Positions 43,870-54,589 of a stretch of DNA of 64,000 nucleotides are shown here, in pieces. Positions within the stretch are counted from its first letter, which is position 1. The number at the start of each line of letters is the position of its first letter. The DNA is from Asterias amurensis. Taxonomy: Eukaryota > Echinodermata > Asteroidea > Forcipulatida > Asteriidae. The notes beneath the pieces are model-generated. The model was not told where the DNA came from, did not search any database, and was given only the letters and a program-made list of their open reading frames with translations. The stretch spans positions 11,983,391 to 12,047,390 of the forward strand of contig NC_092657.1 in assembly GCF_032118995.1 (NCBI RefSeq). Reading direction: 5' to 3'. The position numbers were made by a program, and so were the translations under genes.

Positions 43870-44219
43870 TACTCTGGGGTTTAAATGGATACAAAATAAT
43901 TTAGCTTCAGTGTAAATTTGTGTCATAGCGTGATACTGTCAAGACTAATGACTTTGGAATTAATCGGTTCGTTCATTTCATTCCAGGTAAAAGCCGTCAT
44001 TCTATACAACTACAATCACCATACAAATTTCCCGTACCTGTTAATGAGAGTCACCTATTGTTCCATAATGACTCATCATTCCTTGACCTGAATTAAATTG
44101 TTATCAAACGGCACCATTCATGGAAAGTACGATAACTCCACGTGAATTTGAAGCCTACGTATCTTTACAACAAAATTCTTACCACGATTCTTGTAATTTA
44201 CTACAAGAGTCTCTATAAG
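43870..44219. repeat. Unit U, copy 6
   Basis: Paralogue of 36055-36404; ends at CTCTATAAGACT and then leaves the duplication (ATAAATGATTTCG). Confidence 0.85.
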
Positions 44220-44266
44220 ACTATAAATGATTTCGTACCACGATGGAGTAAACAATGTAAACCCCA

Positions 44267-44600
44267 GCTTTGCTCAAGGCAGTCGCATTATTCAGTCAGA
44301 AACGTCGCCGCTGTAAACCCAGCCGTATACACTGTGCTTACTGTGTGTATTCACACCGCACGACCCAACCACATACACCGTCACATCGCTCAACGCACAC
44401 CGTGCCGCTACTGTGCATAAGTCACCGCACTCGTACCACTAACCCGCATGCGGAGGCCACCGACGCATGCGGACAGTGTACGGGGGCATCGTGTCGTGTG
44501 ATGTGGTTACACACATTTTACGCACAGTGTATACGAGTTGGTTTTTACACAGCGGCGGTCCTTTTTTCGGAGTGAGTAATTGTACTGCCTTAAGCAAGGC
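44267..44600. mobile_element. Long-arm inverted-repeat element, GC-rich
   Basis: Ends GCTTTGCTCAAGGCAGT and ACTGCCTTAAGCAAGGC. The arms continue through GTCGCCGCTGT/ACAGCGGCGG and GTATACACTGTGC/GCACAGTGTATAC, giving about 110 bp per arm. The open frames that cross it on both strands follow from the palindrome and are not genes. Confidence 0.82.
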
Positions 44601-44609
44601 TATGTTAAC

Positions 44610-45235
44610 TCGAACATATGGCGTCAAACTTCGAGGTTCGTGAATTACGCCACAGATTAACTGGTATCAAACATAAACATCACTATATGGATATGTACAG
44701 TAATACATGATTGTTGTTAGCAAATTCCCAATGGTTCTGTATACCAGTACAAAGTCTAAGACAGGAAACCAGTCTAGGTATACGATAGACTGGTCCACTG
44801 GGTAGACTAGTGGTGACATACAATGGCGGGGTGAGGGGCCAGACATATTGGCAACTGACGCTAATAAACCCAGTATATCGGACCATTAAACACTCTTTAC
44901 ATGCACATGTTAGTAATTGAACACATCGGGACGAAGCTTTAACTAGCTCAAGCACCGCGTGGTGGATCGGATCGAGTCAGACCAACAGCCAATCAGTCAT
45001 TTTTGTTATTGCACATAACTAGGCTGAACATGCTGACGTCACACTTTGAGGCTCGAGAATAACGCCAGAAAGTAACTTGAGCCAAGGTCAATATTATGAC
45101 GGTTAAGAGGTACAGATTAAGGTGGTAGGCCTACAAACTAAAATGCAACGAACACTGTTGCTTGAAAACTAATTTAACCGACTTCCCTACGCAAAATATT
45201 TGAATCGATAATATTTTTCCCATTACAAAAAATAT
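44610..45235. other. Intergenic with diverged unit-U-flank motifs
   Basis: TCGTGAATTACGCCA (44638) and CTGACGTCACACTTTGAGGC (45030) resemble the block after unit U at 33665. ACCAGTCTAGGTATACGATA/GACTGGTCC (44770) matches 34290. An older copy of the same tandem array; no gene. Confidence 0.55.
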
Positions 45236-45239
45236 ATAT

Positions 45240-47110
45240 ACGTTGACATACGCTGACATACGTTATATGAACGTTACTCGTAGGTTGGTATACGTTGATG
45301 TAGCCTACGTTGTGATAACGAGATACATAGCAGTCAGTGCGCGATTTCGAGATAATGAAGCTGACGTGCAGAGTCTCTTCAAAATCGTGGTCAGAAAAGC
45401 GTTATCAAACATTTTCAGAATTTACGAGAAAATGCGAGTGTTAATAAGCGTGTCAGTAAACCGCTCCGTTTCGTGGGAAATGTTTTAACGACAAAAATTA
45501 AAATGAAGGAGGATTATCTTGAGATTTTTTTTCTAAATGAAGATTTATTTATGTCAAATGTATTGAACTGTATGCACATTTTAAATAAAAACCTTCGCAA
45601 AGTGTGACATGAATACAACTTATTTTGGTGAACCCTTCACGTTTGCCGTGACCCTGACTGTTTCCCGTTACTTCGGTGAGGACATTTTTAGTATATTAAA
45701 GAAGTGCAGTTGTTAGGTTTTGAAATTTTTAACACGGGAAAACGGGGAACACATTTTATTTTGCGTCGGAAAAGGAAACTTGAAAAAAAGAAATGAGGTT
45801 GAGTTACTCAAGGGACCCACTATACTGAACCCCTCCTCCCATAAGTTCATAAAACGCCGAATGCTCGCTGGTAGCCGACGTACATCAACGTATACCAACC
45901 TACGAGTAACGTTCTTATAATGTATGCCAGCGTATATCAACGTATGTCAACGTATGTCTATCGTACCATGAACTTACGGGGTATACATAGCAGTCAGTGC
46001 GCAATTTCGAGATAATGAAGCTGACGCGCAGAGTTCTTTGCAAAATCGTGACCAGAAAAGCGTTTTCAAACCCTTTCAGAATTCACGAGAAAATTAGCGT
46101 GCAGTTAACCACTCCGTTTGGTGGGAAATGTTTCAACAACAAAAATTAAAATGAAGGAGGATTATCTTGAGATGTTTTTTTCTAAATGAAGACTTATGAA
46201 ATGTGTTAAACTGTATGCACATTTTAAATAAAAACCTTCGCAAAGTGTGACATGAATACAACTCCTTTTTGGTGAACCCTTCACGTTTGCCGTGATCCTG
46301 ACTGTTTTCCGTTACTTCGGTGATTATAAAGGATTTTTTTTAGTATATTGAAGAATTTTGATGTTGTTAGGTTTTTAAATTTTTAATGCGAAAAAAAGGG
46401 GAACACATTTGTTTTTTTGCCTCGGAAAAGGGGCAAACTTTAAAAAAGAAATGAGGATGAGTTACACAAGGGACCCACTATACTGAACCCCCCCCTCCCC
46501 AATAAGTTCATAAAACGCTGAATGCTCGCTGGCTGTACGGCACATACGCTACCTGTACTGTAGAACACAATATGTACGTTATCACTACGTTGGCTGTACG
46601 TTTCTCGGTAGCCGACATACATCAACGTATACCAATGTACGAGTTATGTTCCTATAATGTATCCCAGCGTATATTAATGTATGTCAACGTATGTCTAACG
46701 TACCATGAACTTACGGGGAACTTATGCAGAATGTATGAAGCACACGTTCAGTACGCCGAAATTTTTTGAATATGCTCAAAAATATTTCATGGGCTCGACG
46801 TGTACACAGTTTTAACAGCGTATCCCAGCGTGTTCTTAACGTAAACGACGTATCCCCAACTTACCCAAAACTTATATCAGCGTACACCAACGTATTTTCG
46901 AAATTTCGCATACGTTGGCTTACGTTCAGGCGATACGCCATGGCGTGACAGGGACTTAAAGCGCGTACAAAGCTAATTCATAACGAGTTGGACATATGCA
47001 TACTGTACTAGTAACTTACATGTTACGTTGCCATAACGAATGCTCAGCGTGTTGCAGGCGTTCACAACGTATGTCATACGATAGTCTAACTACTGCATAG
47101 CGCGCGGCAG
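45240..47110. repeat. ACGTT/TACG-rich repeated domain, left side
   Basis: Words of the type TATACGTTGATATACG and AACGTATGTC recur in both orientations. A direct duplication of about 660 bp is visible: ATACATAGCAGTCAGTGC at 45323 and 45983, continuing through GAAGGAGGATTATCTTGAGA and AAGTTCATAAAACGC to about 45870 and 46530. No gene. The same composition resumes after the LINE at 51040-51300. Confidence 0.75.
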
Positions 47111-48309
47111 CGTATTGTCGACGATCGCATGTTATCATCATGTCGAGCGCCATCCAGAAGCTCGAGCCTGCCCAGTGATTTTTCTCCAGATGTTCAGGTC
47201 CAGCATGCAAGAGCGAAGTTCCTCAGCGCTGGTCAAGCCGGTGTCTCGTTTTGGTATGTCTACAAAGGAGAGACATCTTCTCCCACGCGAGGCCTTGCCT
47301 TGTGTGGGCTCCCAGAGGATGGTTGGGCAAGCGGCAAGCTCCGAGTGGCGGACACAGTGCCCAGCGAGCTTGAGGCGGCGATCACGGCATTTGGCCAGCC
47401 AGCATACAGGTTGGAGTTTCTCATGTGGTCCAGCCAGGGAATGTTTAGGGCCATACGCAGCATCCTGGTTTAGCAACCATCCAAGGACTTCTCCATACTG
47501 GTGGTGAGGGTCCTGGTCTCAGCTCCGTATAGTAGCACTGACTCCACTGTTGCGACAAATAGTGATCTTTTCAGCCGGGCACTCAGCGTTGATGACCACA
47601 CCTTTTTCATGCTGTGAAGCATGAAGGAGTTGGTCCAGGATCCAAGGTATTTGAAGTCAGATTCAAAACGAAGATTTGTGCCGTCCCTCGTGTGAACAGG
47701 GGGTCACGGATGTTGTAAGCTATCACCTTGGTTTTTTTTTTGTGTTCAGTAGGCCAACTTTCAGGCACTCCTCCTCGACTGACAGTTACATGTCCTGGGC
47801 TTGCTTAATCGTTTTTGACACCAATGCGATATCATCCGCAAAATGCAGGTCAGTGATGTCACAGGAGGCACACGTCGACTCTTGCGGGGAACTAAGGTAA
47901 AACCCAGTCTTCTTCTCTACCGCCAATTGCCTTTCCCAGGGCATGGTCAAGGACAATGATGAAGATGAAGGGGGCCAAGGTGTCACCCTGGAGTACTCCA
48001 GCTCGGATGTCGAATAAATCGGTGACCCCATCTGGTGAAGTGACCTTTGCTCTGGTGTTTGCGTATGTTGACCCGATCACTTTCAACTAGCCTGTTTGGG
48101 ATCCCATAGGCAATGAGGATGTTCATCATCTTGTCCCGGTGGATTGTGTCAAACGCCTTACGAAAGTCGATAAAGGTGATGACTGCAGGAAGATGTTTGT
48201 GCCTTCAATGATTCTCCTCAGCGCAATGATGTGCCCCACCGTTGACCTCTCTTGCCGGAACCCATTCTGCTCTTTCCTTAAGAGCGGGTCTAGCACTGGC
48301 CGTATCCGG
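47110..48309 (-). pseudogene. APE-type LINE, RT C-terminal half and 3-prime end
   Basis: Minus-strand frames, with shifts between them, give EQNGFRQERSTVGHIIALRR (about 48200-48270), then GVLQGDTLAPFIFIIVLDHA (about 47940-48000), then the catalytic FADDIALVS box (about 47820-47845). The C-terminal RRLKLAGHCVRHSELAACP ... RDTGLTSAEELRS region at 47138-47476 is typical of RTE-like and related elements. Multiple frameshifts; not functional. Confidence 0.85.
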
Positions 48310-48699
48310 TTAAAGGAACACGTTGCCTTGGATCGGACGAGTTGGTCAAAACAAAAGCGTTTGTAACCGTTTTTTATATAATGCATATGGTTGGAAAGAT
48401 GTTTTAAAAGTAGAATACAATGATCTACACAAGTTTGCCTCGAAATTGCGTGGTTTTCCTTCTACTGTGCGAACTAACACGTTCGGCCATTTATGGGAGT
48501 CAAAATTTTGACCCCCATAAATGGCCGACGTGTTAGTCGACGAGGTAAAGGGAAAACCACGCAATTTTGAGGCATGTTTGTGTGGATCATTGTATTCTAC
48601 TTTTACAATATCTTTCTACCCATATGTATTTTATAAAAAACGGTTGCAAACGCTTTCCAAAGACCAACTCGACCGATCCAAGGCAATGTGTTCCTTTAA
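48310..48699. mobile_element. TTAA foldback element, family 2, inserted in the LINE
   Basis: TTAA at 48310-48313 and 48696-48699, ends AGGAACACGTTGCCTTGG and CCAAGGCAATGTGTTCCT. The entire 390 bp is self-complementary around TCAAAATTTTGA. It splits the reverse transcriptase between TFNRMLL and NRIRPVLDP, so it is younger than the LINE. Confidence 0.93.
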
Positions 48700-51037
48700 G
48701 TAACATGCGGTTAAAGGTTTTGGAGACAAAAGAGGGGAGACTTATTCCTCGGTAGTTGTCCGTGCAAGTGAGGTCACCAGACTTCGGAACCGGGATGATA
48801 TTGATGGTGCTCCACTGATCTGGTGCTTCTCCCTTCTCATATGCACAGTTGATGAAATCAAGCGTAATGTCGTTGATGGGGACATGCTTTAGGACTTCTG
48901 AAACAACACCATCCTCCCCGCAGGCCTTTCTACTCTTGAGACTACTCAGTGCTTTGGCATACTCTTCCTGGCTGAAGGGACTATCCTCTATATCAAGATC
49001 AATGAACACTTGTTCTACCTCCTCCTGAGCTTCAAGCACTGCTGGTGCGTCTCCAAGAAGGTTTCTGAAGTGACGATACCATGCGTCTTCCCGTTGCTCA
49101 TCTGTATCTCCCTTGATCTGAGAGGGCTTTGATGTATTTTTACCAGTGATCAGTTTCCAGCTCAATGCATGTTTTTGGTTAACGTGAGGCTGTTCCACTT
49201 CACTGGTTTTCTGGAATAGTACCTCCTCCTCTATAAGGTCCTAAGTTTCAGCTAGAGCCTCTTTCTTGCTAGCATATTATTCTTGTTTGTTGCAGCTGTA
49301 ATCTGCTACTAGTGAGTTATAGGCCACTTGCATCTCCTCTCTTGCTATGACGACACGAGGATCCCTTGAGGCTTTTGCCCTCTTTTTCACTTTAGGTACA
49401 TTTACCATGCGGATCTCTGCAGCCTCCTTATTTGCTTCAATGAATTTCCCGTAGCGGCAGGTTGCAGATTCCTCATCATCTGTCAGTGCCTGGAACCGAT
49501 TGTGGACTTCAATGGCGTACCTTTCCTGTAGATTACTGTCTCCTCTGAGTTTCCCCCGGAGATCTGAGGCTTAGGCGCACCTTTGTCACCACAGCTCTAT
49601 GGTCTGAACCAACTGTAGAGAACGTATTGTGGGCACAAGAGTCAAGTACGCTGTTCCTCCATTTACGCCTGGTAAGGATGAAGTCAATCTGGGCCTTTGA
49701 ACTTGATATAGACAACCATGTCCAGAGCCTTCCCTTACGCTTTTCAAACTGGGTGTTATTGGCGAGAAGAGAGTAGTCCTCAATCAGCTCTATCAGATGC
49801 TTACCATTGTCATTGACAATCTGATGGTAGGTGAAAGGAGCATCCCCCAGTCACAGACGGGCATTGAAGTCACCAAGGATGGCAAGAAAGTGATGCTAAG
49901 GGACAGCCTCAACTGCCTCAACAGCCTCAACTGCTTGTCTCAAAGCATAAAATGCTACCTTTTCATCTTCCTGTGCTTGAAGGGTTGGCGCATAAGCCAC
50001 TATGGTTGTTAGAACTGGGTTTCCCTTGAATGAGGCAGTAATTACCCTATCAGATGACCGGGTAACACTGATAAGCGTCTTCTGTGCGTCCCTGTTGAGC
50101 ATGAGTCCAACACCACCAGTTGCTGACTGGGCTTCGTTTCCCCAAGCCGATGTCGTAACAAGGTAGTAATCCTCGATCATCTTGGTTACCACAGTTTCCC
50201 TCATGTCACCAGTGTGCACCATCCTATGTTCCTGGATCCCACACACAGCCACTCTGTACTTCCTCATCCTATCCACTAGTTCCTTGGCACTCCTATCCTA
50301 TCTGATTGTACGAACATTCATGGTGACAATAGACGTACTCTTCTTACATCTAAGTAGCGCGTTGGTTCTTTGGCACCCATCAGCCGCCCCCTCCCCAAAG
50401 ATGATACATTGGGGTTTAAATGAACGTCGTCATCATGCTCACAGGGCGAGCGTGCTCGAATCCCCTCAGCTAAGTTCCTGCGGACTCCGGCCGCTGGAAG
50501 TATACGATTCATCATTGGATTATAATTCATGTTCAGGCTTTTCTAAAGCGGAGGTAGTACTTTGGTGGTCGCAACTCCTCTCCCAAGACGGTTGGTTTGA
50601 AGTCGAAGTTTTCCATCTCCTAGGACAGCTGCCTTCCCATGGCTAACGAGCCCCTCCTGCCCGGGTTTGGAGTCAGAGTGCCTTCTCCTAGGTGGATTGC
50701 CTCCCATGGCTAACGAGCTTCACCTGTCCGGAGCAATCTGGATTTGAGGCGCCAGAAACTCGCCTTCACACCTCTGCCTTCGATTAGAAACAGGGATTGG
50801 CGCACGAAGCCAGGCAGTAGGAGTTTGACTAGGAGATGCGGACCATATGGGGCATTTAATGGTGGAAAGTGGCTCAATACTTCCCCCCAAATCCCGGTCA
50901 TTCCTAGCCCTTAAAGCAACAACTTTTTCCCGTCTTGATACTTGACTTGGCGTCATGGTACTCCAACAAAGAGGGTGTCTCTCAACGATTGAAATAATAA
51001 CTTCACTTGACATCATAGCATCCTCCTGCGAACCCAA
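48700..51037 (-). pseudogene. APE-type LINE, endonuclease and RT N-terminal half
   Basis: Read on the minus strand from 51037: a leader (SSEVIISIVERHPLCWSTMT), an apurinic-type endonuclease at 50276-49533 (AVCGIQEHRMVH, GGVGLMLN, TIVAYAPT, IDFILTRRKWRNS and the catalytic SDHRAVVTKVRL near 49580-49600), a linker with stops at 49530-49200, and the RT start at 49198-48700 (KACGEDGVVSEVLKH, WSTINIIPVPKSGD, CTDNYRGISLPSFVSK). Frameshifts occur between blocks. I would place it near RTE/I-type LINEs; the clade is uncertain. Confidence 0.87.
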
Positions 51038-51039
51038 TT

Positions 51040-51560
51040 TGTATATACCGATTCACATAAACGTTGCCAATACGCCAATGGTAGTTGAAAGGTAAAAACA
51101 CGTTCAGTAAATTATGTGGTCGTCCGGAACACGTCAAATCAGTCGACATAGGTTCATAGCACGTTACTCATAGGTTAGAAATACGTTTTGGATACGCTAG
51201 ACATTATCTCCACGTAAGTCGACTTATGATTAACTAACATGTAACGTGTGTGAACGTGTGATAACGATCGTATAACTTTACTTACTGTGGCGGAACTGGT
51301 TCCTTACCAATCGAGCGGTCGAGAAAAGTAGGTCATTTTTGATTGAAATATACCGCCTATACGCGTATCGGCACTCATCCGCGCCTCAGCCTTCTGGAAC
51401 ATACAGGAGACATATAGTAATCACAATAGCCTCGTACGGTTCGTCAATGTGAGGCAATGCTACCGGTGCGGGTACTGTGGCTGGGGCTTAGCCTCCGGGT
51501 GTCTGACGTGCCGTACGCCTCGTAGGCTTTGTTAATGAGCGCCAGAACTTAAGTAACTCG
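51040..51560. repeat. ACGTT-rich repeated domain, right side
   Basis: Resumes the composition seen at 45240-47110 (AACGTTGCCAATACGCC, AACATGTAACGTGTGTGAAC). It suggests the LINE inserted into this DNA. No gene. Confidence 0.55.
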
Positions 51561-51589
51561 GGTGTTACACCGTCCTCGCCACAACTTTT

Positions 51590-52390
51590 CTCCGTCTTGA
51601 CTTGGCATCATGGTACTCTATTAAGGAGAAGGGACTATCAAGTATGGGCAGGTTTACTGAACACTTAGGCTATTTGTGTGTGCTCATCCACTATCACGGG
51701 CGGGTTCCCTAGCAGCTTCTTTAAGTGTGCATGCCGAAGCATCTCCGGGCTTTGGGGCTTGAGCTTGGCAGCTTGGGATCCACATCTGCCAAATATTTCA
51801 TTGATCAGCTTCCAACTACTTGCATACTGCTGGGCTTCATGCACGTTCTCGACCCCTTCTATCTTCTGCTCCTGCTCCTCTCTCTTTTTCTCTACCTCTC
51901 TCGATGGTGCGTAGACGCTGTCCAGCTCCTGCTTCTCCAGCTTGTACTTATCCCGTAGGAGCTGAGAATCTCTGTCTCTATTGTAACAATGATTTGCCTC
52001 AAGCATCCTTTGCCTTGCAACGTGAAGTCTTTGGTCGTTGCAGCCCTCCTTCTTTATCTTTATCTTGACTTGCTTCAGACACGCCATTGCAGCATCGTGG
52101 ATTGCAGACATACAGTGCTTGTATAGATCTGAGAGATCGTAATCGTCACTATATAGCACATGGGGTACAGGTTAAGGGACCCGAAAGAGCTGTAGGCTTC
52201 AGTTGTTGACACTGTTCCTCCACTTCCTACCTACAACCACATAGTCCAGGCTGGTAAGTCTAGTTCTAGGGTGATCTCCATGTCCACATCTCGCCACTTC
52301 CGGAACAGTGTGTTGGCGACTAGAAGCCAGCCTGCTTACATGATTCCGAGACGGCGTCTACCTATGTCATTGGTCTCAGGACTAGCTAGT
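51590..52390 (-). pseudogene. Second APE-type LINE fragment (endonuclease end and linker)
   Basis: The 164-codon minus frame at 52159-51665 (AACLKQVKIKIKKEG-like, coiled charged linker, SSWKLINEIFGRCGS) corresponds to the endonuclease-RT linker. Upstream, 52390-52200 has RTRLTSLDYVVVGRKWRNSV-like endonuclease sequence in a shifted frame. It is related to but distinct from the first copy; GACTTGGCATCATGGTACTC (51600) is shared with 50945. Confidence 0.75.
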
Positions 52391-52427
52391 GAACAATATA
52401 TCGTCAGAAAAATACATTTTTTGTTTT

Positions 52428-52525
52428 GACTACTACCGTACTGCGTTGATCACACCGGTTCTCGTCCGATCAGTGAAGTTAAACAACATCGGGCCCGGTC
52501 AGTGCTTGGATGGAAACCCGCTAAA
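52428..52525 (+). pseudogene. 5S rRNA-derived sequence (pseudogene or SINE head)
   Basis: About 90 bases align to metazoan 5S rRNA from memory: ACACCGGTTCTCGTCCGATC, GAAGTTAAACAACATCGGGC and CCCGGTCAGTGCTTGGATGG. This covers the internal A-box/intermediate element and most of the C-box. The 5-prime end is diverged, and after GGATGG the last third of 5S is replaced by other sequence and T-runs. Therefore not an intact 5S gene; either a 5S-derived SINE or a processed pseudogene. Confidence 0.85.
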
Positions 52526-52599
52526 CCAGTTGTTGATGTTGTTGGTTTTTTTTTGGTTTTTTTTTGTTAACTTCTTTTTAAAACTATTATATCAGCTTC

Positions 52600-52960
52600 G
52601 TTTATAGTCTGTTTTCAACGCGTTTTCAATAAACATTTCCCTTTCGTTAAGTTAGTCTCTTCTCCAGTCGTCATTATTATAAGTTCCTATGTCCTCAACC
52701 ACAAAAGCTATTTTGACAGTCTATACATCATATGAAAGGGCTTTACGTACAGAGTCTATTTTCAAGGCGTTTTTAACAAACATTTCCCTTCCGGTTAGTT
52801 AGTCTATTCTCTAGTCGTGATTATTCATCAGTTCCGATTTCCTCAACCACAAAAGCTATTTTAACAATCTACACATCATATGAAAGGGCTTTACGTACTT
52901 CACAAAAATGGATATGTTGGTGACCTTCTCTTGACCTTTTGACCTTTCTCAACCGGAAGT
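52600..52960. repeat. About 148-bp direct repeat, two adjacent copies plus a third at 53570-53745
   Basis: Units share TAAACATTTCCCTT/AACAAACATTTCCCTT, TCCTCAACCACAAAAGCTAT and ACATCATATGAAAGGGCTTT. A third copy at 53570 runs into the N gap, so more copies may be missing. Confidence 0.85.
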
Positions 52961-53569
52961 GCATGTAAAATGCTTTGAAAAGGCCTATTTTCAAGGATTT
53001 TTCCTTTGATAATTGTCCACCAGGGTGTATTTTTGTACTGCCGGAAGCCGAACACCTTGTTTTTGTTATGACAAAAACTTAAGTCTAGTTCTTCTTCTTC
53101 TTTTTCTCAGCGTCCCTTGTCCGCTAACAAAAGCGCCTATCTCAAACTCGTATGAACTTGAAACTTCACACATAGTTAGCGATTTATAAGGAGAAGAAAC
53201 CGTGTGAGTTACGTCATAATGACGTCATCAATTCTTGAGTTATGAATATTCAAAGTTTATTAATTCAAAAAAATCATAACTTTTGATCTACATGAGGGAT
53301 TCTTACAATCGAAACATCATCGGAATCGTCATTGAAAACTTCGTAAACGCCCCATAGACATAATCCCATTTTGATGTTGTCTTCCGGCTCAAAAGAGAGG
53401 TTGAAAATTTCAAAATTCACGTGTAAAGAACAACGTACATCCCATTGGTATGTGCATAAACATTGCACGTAGGCATACACACAACGTGTAGTGTGTTAGC
53501 GGTGCAGCAGAGTCACGCTCCAGTGATCATCCATACAGCGCGAAACAGCTTCATGAAAAATAGTCTTCG
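52961..53569. other. Intergenic, no gene recognised
   Basis: A CTT-rich patch at 53088-53105 and scattered short frames; nothing supported. Confidence 0.5.
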
Positions 53570-53748
53570 TTCAAGGCGGTTAAAAAATACATGCCCCTTA
53601 CAGTTTTTTCTACAGTCGTCAATATTTCCTTAGTTCATATAACCTAAATTACATAAGCTATTTTGACAATCTATACATCATATGAAAGGGCGTTACGTAC
53701 TTTACACAGAAATGGATATATTGGTGAACTTTCGTTGACCTTTGGACC

Positions 53749-54248
53749 NNNNNNNNNNNNNNNNNNNNNNNNNNNNNNNNNNNNNNNNNNNNNNNNNNNN
53801 NNNNNNNNNNNNNNNNNNNNNNNNNNNNNNNNNNNNNNNNNNNNNNNNNNNNNNNNNNNNNNNNNNNNNNNNNNNNNNNNNNNNNNNNNNNNNNNNNNNN
53901 NNNNNNNNNNNNNNNNNNNNNNNNNNNNNNNNNNNNNNNNNNNNNNNNNNNNNNNNNNNNNNNNNNNNNNNNNNNNNNNNNNNNNNNNNNNNNNNNNNNN
54001 NNNNNNNNNNNNNNNNNNNNNNNNNNNNNNNNNNNNNNNNNNNNNNNNNNNNNNNNNNNNNNNNNNNNNNNNNNNNNNNNNNNNNNNNNNNNNNNNNNNN
54101 NNNNNNNNNNNNNNNNNNNNNNNNNNNNNNNNNNNNNNNNNNNNNNNNNNNNNNNNNNNNNNNNNNNNNNNNNNNNNNNNNNNNNNNNNNNNNNNNNNNN
54201 NNNNNNNNNNNNNNNNNNNNNNNNNNNNNNNNNNNNNNNNNNNNNNNN
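53749..54248. other. Assembly gap of exactly 500 N
   Basis: A round-number gap, probably of unknown true length, immediately after a tandem repeat unit. Open frames spanning it are artefacts. Confidence 0.98.
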
Positions 54249-54369
54249 TGGAAGCAGACTTCTAGTTATATTCCCATGTCTTACGCCCTTCTGACCACGC
54301 GCACGTAAACAAATAAGAATATAACTTGTGTTGTTTCTTGGCGACGTCACCACTTTGGGCTAATTGCAT

Positions 54370-54490
54370 GGTCACGTATGACGTCTGCACGTTCTTACCT
54401 GACGCTACAAAAATGGTAAACTCACGTATGCTAAAAACGTGACATTTTTAAAACGCAATTTTCTGACGTTCACGTTCACGTATTTGGTCG
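54370..54490. repeat. Interspersed repeat shared with 62935-63045
   Basis: Both contain CACG.ATGCT.AAAACGTGA followed by TTTTTA.AAA.CAATT and GACGTTCACGTTCA or GACATTCACGTTCA. The boundaries are not clear. Confidence 0.6.
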
Positions 54491-54589
54491 CTTATGATAA
54501 GGCTGAAGCCATGAAGCGTACAAAAGTTATCGTAATATGGCAAACATCACTTGGATAAACAATGTTCTATATGTACATCGCACAAATAA

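Larger units (their letters stand above)
36405..44219. repeat. Tandem segmental duplication, copy B (about 7.8 kb, internally deleted)
   Basis: Collinear with copy A. Relative to A it lacks the 801-bp transposon and the family-4 foldback, and segments about 24294-28314, 29742-29850 and 29920-32120. It has an extra 110 bp near 36765-36880, the full family-2 hairpin and an extra 180 bp near 40216-40395. Junctions show 2-4 bp microhomology where I can align them (for example CCGAAA|TTAAATG). Confidence 0.88.

Noticed and set aside
44142..44627. Frames on both strands across 44142-44627
   Set aside because: They arise from a GC-rich inverted-repeat element, where an open frame on one arm is mirrored on the other.
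47115..47507. Plus-strand frames of 114 and 130 codons
   Set aside because: Antisense shadows of the LINE C-terminal coding region on the minus strand.
52428..52525. Functional 5S rRNA gene
   Set aside because: The 3-prime third of 5S is missing and the 5-prime end is diverged.
53658..54353. Frames of 188-231 codons across the gap
   Set aside because: Made almost entirely of undetermined bases.
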